In this document: one piece after another, positions 7,701-10,459 of the stretch
Layout: every line of letters begins with the position of its first letter
Position numbering within the stretch: the first letter of the stretch is position 1
The notes under the pieces: model-generated
Database searches by the model: none
Told to the model about the DNA's origin: nothing
What the model saw: the letters and a program-made list of their open reading frames with translations, nothing else
Assembly: GCA_035362935.1 (NCBI GenBank)
Contig: DAOSEC010000032.1
Location: 1-10,459, forward strand
Source of the DNA: DAOSEC01 sp035362935
GTDB lineage: Bacteria > Bacillota_I > Bacilli_A > ML615J-28 > CAG-313
DNA length: 10,459 nucleotides
Direction: 5' to 3'
Position numbers and translations under genes: made by a program

Positions 7701-7921
7701 ATTTCACGAAGTGCATCATTTAATACAGATCTTGGAAAACGTGGATTCATGCTTATAAGAGCATCCATGAGTCGATCTTTTAGGATGACATCTTGGTAAG
7801 ATTCCCTTTCTTTATCTACTTCAATCAAATCTGGGCCAAAAGCAATCTCATAGCCAAGTTCTTCCAGCCATTCAAGTGCTGATTGTTCAACTCCAGATTC
7901 GTTAAAACCTTTGATTCCCAT
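4787..7921 (-). CDS. hsdR: Type I restriction enzyme R subunit (HsdR), endonuclease and translocase
   Basis: 1,044 residues, a full-length HsdR. The N-terminal PD-(D/E)xK nuclease core shows RPDVVIF (Asp144) and VVFELK (Glu158, Lys160). The superfamily 2 motor follows: HTQGSGKS Walker A (about 299-306), ADEAH motif II (406-409), FTGTP motif III (448-452), DMWLTGFD motif V (643-650) and QAIARVNR motif VI (670-677). The C-terminal third matches the HsdR helical/DUF3387 region that binds the methyltransferase core. HsdR pumps DNA past the bound MTase and cuts at a distance. The ATG at 7921 is chosen over one 36 bases upstream because GAGGAG lies seven bases before it; that site overlaps the hsdS stop, and the genes are five bases apart. 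No motif is missing. The middle of the gene looks richer in GC than its neighbours. Confidence 0.95.
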   Translation of the reverse strand: MGIKGFNESGVEQSALEWLEELGYEIAFGPDLIEVDKERESYQDVILKDRLMDALISMNPRFPRSVLNDALREIMIPKQVSLIENNRVFHQMITDGVNVSYHDKEGTLRHTQLKIFDFEHPNRNNYLAVNQFTVVENRVEKRPDVVIFVNGIPLVVFELKTTSDENVSLKNAYRQIKNYQSAIQSLFVYNAFNVISDGLHAKVGTITSLEDRYTSWRTIDGKVIAPTSYPQLETLIKGMFDKERFLDILKQFILFQKNDNDYIKIIAGYHQYHAVNTAVERTIEATSESGDRRIGVIWHTQGSGKSLSMVFYAGKLVLSQELSNPTIVVITDRNDLDDQLYLTFAKSQDLLRSIPAQAESRNHLRELLNGRDSGGIIFTTIQKFSPEDPSDTSILTDRKNVIVLADEAHRSQYGFSSKVIQTKEEAYEKYGFAKYMRDLLPNASYIGFTGTPIELTDKNTRAVFGDYIDIYDMSRAVEDHTTVKVYYESRIARLDFKVQKELIDENYDAITEDQEASVSEIIKRKWARLEAVVGAKSRVETIAKDIVEHFERRQDAMETSVGKAMIVTMSRRIAVELYDEIVKLRPEWHSDDLMKGKIKVVMTGASSDPEEWQVHVGNKQKRETLAKRMKDNNDELQIAIVRDMWLTGFDVPSLHTMYVDKPMQGHNLMQAIARVNRVFGPKQGGLVVDYIGIAAKLKEALQVYTDQDREQTGVDTTLAAQILLEKLDVIRELLHKQDYSLYFTGKNSEKLKVIMETIDFVLGLPKELKENLLKTISELSKAYGLCATTFEAEKHNVEIGFYKTIRAGVLKFSDVDGPVRTIQDIDEEINQLISDSLKSNEVIDVLAEMGLKRPELSILSDEFLDQIKASNRKNVAIELLKKLIKGNIRQISRKTIIQSRLFSDMLETILGKYYARLITSAEVIDELIKLAKEIVEAEQAGKDTGLSEDEYAFYEALASNMTAKEVMGIDVLKQIAIELTQKIKSSTTIDWNIRSSIRAKIKFEIKVLLKKYKYPPDDPNDPNNYEKSIKLIMDQTELLASEQI

Positions 7922-7925
7922 AAGA

Positions 7926-9074
7926 TCACTCCTCAATCGGTACTTCAATTTCACCATTCATCAGTTTAGGTAGTAATTCATCTCTCAGTTTAGATAGTTT
8001 GTTATTTTGAATTCGCAATTTAAGAATTTCATCAATAATAGATTCCAAGATAATAGAGCCTTGTTCAAGGTGATTATTAACAGGTATTACAACAAGTGAT
8101 TTTGATAGATCCTCTCTCTTAATATGTCCCATCGTAGTAGCCATACTTTTAGCAATGTTTTGAAACTTTTCGAGATGATATTTAGTCCAATAATAATAAA
8201 ACCATCTCGGATACTTTTTCGATGAGACTTTAAACAAGTGTTGATTTAAAACCGATTTAGATCCCGTCCAAAAATCAACCAATAGTGTACCTGACCATGA
8301 AAATATTAAATCACCCTTTTTGATGATGTATTTTTCAGGCACACTGAGATTGCATCTATCACTATCCACTGTTACATTGCCAACTCCTAGTTCTTTGATT
8401 TTAAGAACTGGTATCGATATCTCGCCCTCATCGGCTGCATATTTTTTGACAGCTATACCATTCATATAATCAGCTATCTCTAACAAATTACTCAATCGCC
8501 ATTCCTTAGGAATTGGTCCAAAATCACTCTCAACCATTTCTCCACCACTAGATCGGTATGGTTCTCCATTTTCATTAGGAAATTCAAAATCCACAAACCA
8601 CCTTCTGTAGAGTGTTTGTGCTAATTCTTCAAGATTTTTATTGATTTTGATGTTTGTTTCAATTTTATCATCGAGCGATGAAAGGATGTTTGCTATTGCT
8701 TTTTGCTCATGTAAATTATGAAAATCATGTTTTATATTTTTTAGAATACCTTGAGTTATTAGTGGTTGTGTAGATCCTATGCTCAATCTATTTAAGTCTT
8801 TTGATTTTAGAAGATAGTAAATGTAATCAAAATGTGAATTATCTCTATTTTTAACAGATATTGTGTTATCAGAAAGCCAACACTTTCCAGATATCTTAGT
8901 TACAGTCCCTGTGCTTCCAACTCTGCCTATAGCAATTACATTCGAATAATTATAATCCTCAGACCAACCAATTATTCCATTTGCACCATATATTGGATAT
9001 TTTCCCTTATCTATTTTTTTTATTGATTTCCCATTTCCGAAAATTACAAACTTGTCAATGTAATCAGAAACCAT
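7926..9074 (-). CDS. hsdS: Type I restriction-modification specificity subunit (HsdS)
   Basis: 382 residues with the usual HsdS plan. Residues 1-115 are the first target-recognition domain, with GKYPIYGANGIIG, AIGRVGSTG and KCWLSDNTIS. Residues 120-165 form the central conserved coiled spacer (EQKAIANILSSLDDKIE, then LAQTLYRRWFVDF). A second recognition domain (about 185-330) begins after PIPKEWRLSNL, and a distal helix (335-372) ends LRDELLPKLMNGEIEVP. HsdS binds the split DNA target and holds two HsdM and two HsdR subunits. The ATG overlaps the hsdM stop by 11 bases and is preceded by AAGAGG. Both halves are intact and no frameshift is seen. The recognition sequence cannot be read from sequence alone. 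Confidence 0.93.
   Translation of the reverse strand: MVSDYIDKFVIFGNGKSIKKIDKGKYPIYGANGIIGWSEDYNYSNVIAIGRVGSTGTVTKISGKCWLSDNTISVKNRDNSHFDYIYYLLKSKDLNRLSIGSTQPLITQGILKNIKHDFHNLHEQKAIANILSSLDDKIETNIKINKNLEELAQTLYRRWFVDFEFPNENGEPYRSSGGEMVESDFGPIPKEWRLSNLLEIADYMNGIAVKKYAADEGEISIPVLKIKELGVGNVTVDSDRCNLSVPEKYIIKKGDLIFSWSGTLLVDFWTGSKSVLNQHLFKVSSKKYPRWFYYYWTKYHLEKFQNIAKSMATTMGHIKREDLSKSLVVIPVNNHLEQGSIILESIIDEILKLRIQNNKLSKLRDELLPKLMNGEIEVPIEE
7929..7934 (-). promoter_or_regulatory. Ribosome binding site fixing the hsdR start
   Basis: GAGGAG sits inside the last codons of hsdS, seven bases before the ATG at 7921. It decides this start over the in-frame ATG at 7957, which has no comparable site and would overlap hsdS by 32 bases. 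Confidence 0.75.
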
Positions 9075-10377
9075 AACCTATACCTCTTAGATTCTTCTTA
9101 ATCTTTTCCTCAAGAGATTTAGATTCTTCAAATAGCTCTGATAGTTCAGATGTGAGTTTTTCCATCTTTTCTTCAAAAGGAATACCATCATCTTCAACTT
9201 CTTCAATGCCCACATATCTTCCAGGGGTAAGAACATAATCATGTGATTTAATTTCTTCAAGTGTTGCTGATTTACAGAAACCATCAATATCTTGATAATC
9301 CTTATTATCTCTCCATGCATGATAGGTTGAATAGATTTTTTCACTTTCTTCATCAGTGAGTTCTCTATGTTTTCTTGTTTCCATATAGCCCATCTTACGA
9401 GCATCAATAAACAAGACTTTATCTTTTCTTCCATTCTTATTCTTTGTAACAAACCATAACGAAACTGGTATTGAAACATCATAGAAGAGTTGTGATGGCA
9501 TTGCTACAATACAATCAACTAATCCTTCTTCAAGTATCTTTTTTCTAATTTCATATTCTTCACTTCTAGAAGTAGATAATGATCCATTCGCTAAAACAAA
9601 CCCAGCGATACCTCTTGGGCTTAATTTAGAAATCATGTGTGAAATCCAAGCGTAGTTTGCATTTCCTGCTGGAGGTGTCCCCCACTTCCATCTCGGATCA
9701 TCAACCAGTCTTGGTTGTCCCCAGTCTTTGATATTGAATGGTGGATTTGCTAGAATATAATCTGCTCTTAATGTCTTATGTTGATCATTTGTAAACGTAT
9801 CTGCATCTCTTTCACCAAGATTGGCATCAATCCCACGAATAGCTAAGTTCATCTTAGCTAATCGCCATGTGGTTGCTACATATTCTTGACCATAGATAGA
9901 GATATCGCCAATCTTTCCTGAATGCTCTTCAACGAACTTAGCAGATTGAACGAACATCCCACCAGATCCACAACAAGGGTCGTAGACTCTTCCTTGATAA
10001 GGTTCAATCATATTGACAAGAAGTTTAACGATGGATGGTGGAGTATAGAACTCACCTTCGGTTGTTCCAAACTTCTTTAAAAAGTATTCATACACTCTAC
10101 CTAAAACATCTTTTGCTCTTGCTTCTTTGGAACCTACATTAAATGAGAAAAGATCGATGAGTTCACCGAGTTTAGTCTTATCCAATTCTGGTCTCGCATA
10201 GTTTTTTGGTAATACACCCTTTAATGATTCGTTTTCTCTTTCAATCAATACCATTGAATTATCAATTACCTGTCCAATGATTGGTTGTTTTGCTTGTGAT
10301 TTAATATATTCCCATCTGGCTTCCTTAGGAACAAAGAAGACATTCTCTGCTTCATAAGAGATCCGATCTTCTTCCAT
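9064..10377 (-). CDS. hsdM: Type I DNA adenine methyltransferase subunit (HsdM), N-terminally truncated
   Basis: 437 residues containing the full catalytic part of an HsdM. Motif I (SAM binding) is DPCCGSGG (about 133-140), GQEY is at 163-166, and motif IV, the adenine-flipping catalytic tetrad NPPF, is at 211-214. The C-terminal helix pair that contacts HsdS closes the protein. HsdM methylates adenine in the HsdS target and protects host DNA. Relatives of this DPCCGSGGMFVQS type usually have some 70-100 more residues before the ENVFFVPKEARW block, holding the HsdM_N helical domain. Here only YELLEKYPG remains in frame, after a TAA at 10420-10422. Without a good ribosome site at this ATG, expression would depend on reinitiation. 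TGA is the stop and overlaps hsdS. It is either an impaired gene or an assembly error. Confidence 0.9.
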   Translation of the reverse strand: MEEDRISYEAENVFFVPKEARWEYIKSQAKQPIIGQVIDNSMVLIERENESLKGVLPKNYARPELDKTKLGELIDLFSFNVGSKEARAKDVLGRVYEYFLKKFGTTEGEFYTPPSIVKLLVNMIEPYQGRVYDPCCGSGGMFVQSAKFVEEHSGKIGDISIYGQEYVATTWRLAKMNLAIRGIDANLGERDADTFTNDQHKTLRADYILANPPFNIKDWGQPRLVDDPRWKWGTPPAGNANYAWISHMISKLSPRGIAGFVLANGSLSTSRSEEYEIRKKILEEGLVDCIVAMPSQLFYDVSIPVSLWFVTKNKNGRKDKVLFIDARKMGYMETRKHRELTDEESEKIYSTYHAWRDNKDYQDIDGFCKSATLEEIKSHDYVLTPGRYVGIEEVEDDGIPFEEKMEKLTSELSELFEESKSLEEKIKKNLRGIGYGF

Positions 10378-10440
10378 ACCTGGATATTTTTCTAGTAATT
10401 CATAATCTGACGTTTGGTGTTAAGTGTTGGTGATAGCCAT
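10378..10440 (-). pseudogene. hsdM: Residual 5' end of hsdM: original start, six codons, then stop
   Basis: An AAAGGTG ribosome site lies six bases before an ATG at 10440. The codons give MAITNT followed by TAA (10420-10422). The same frame then runs HQTSDYELLEKYPG into the intact HsdM body without another stop. The shared frame and the good ribosome site suggest this is the true hsdM start, with most of the N-terminal domain lost between codon 6 and the resumed body. A six-base direct repeat (CACCAA) occurs 13 bases apart on either side of the TAA. Confidence 0.65.
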
Positions 10441-10459
10441 TCATCACACCTTTATTAAG

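Noticed and set aside
9087..9482. Second minus-strand frame of 131 codons inside hsdM
   Set aside because: It is an out-of-frame shadow of the conserved HsdM C-terminal region; its Met- and Lys-rich composition is typical of a frame artefact.

Overview
The window is an AT-rich bacterial accessory region in which every supported gene reads leftward on the minus strand. Three genes (hsdM, hsdS and the 177-residue membrane protein) end in TGA, and tryptophan is written TGG. The standard code is therefore in use, which argues against Mycoplasma or Spiroplasma. Codon and base use fit a low-GC Bacillota or an Acholeplasma/Izemoplasma-like mollicute; the genus is inference.

The right half (about 4,787-10,440) is a type I restriction-modification operon in the order hsdM, hsdS, hsdR, with overlapping or nearly abutting genes. 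The methyltransferase gene looks damaged. A good ribosome site and six codons (MAITNT) are followed by an in-frame TAA, and the reading frame then resumes in the middle of a normal HsdM. The usual N-terminal helical domain is missing. HsdS has two target-recognition halves and HsdR carries all its nuclease and translocase motifs. Two short-spaced genes follow hsdR: an unrecognised 86-residue protein and a DUF3800 protein.

The left half (about 1-3,816) is a string of small accessory genes. These are a pair of membrane proteins with an ATGA overlap, a GIY-YIG (T5orf172) nuclease-like protein, an overlapping HExxH metallopeptidase-like protein, a tiny membrane protein and a HEPN-like protein. 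A Rho-independent terminator at 31-60 closes the series. A candidate promoter lies just before the GIY-YIG gene.

Two decayed copies of the 3' end of the metallopeptidase gene lie at about 138-235 and 3,564-3,757, one behind the HEPN-like gene and one behind the DUF3800 gene. With the intact copy they divide the left half into units that each end in the same gene tail. This suggests repeated insertion, deletion or recombination at that gene. Overall the window looks like a defence-type island: a type I R-M system, possibly crippled in modification, with candidate nuclease, HEPN, peptidase and membrane modules of unknown function.
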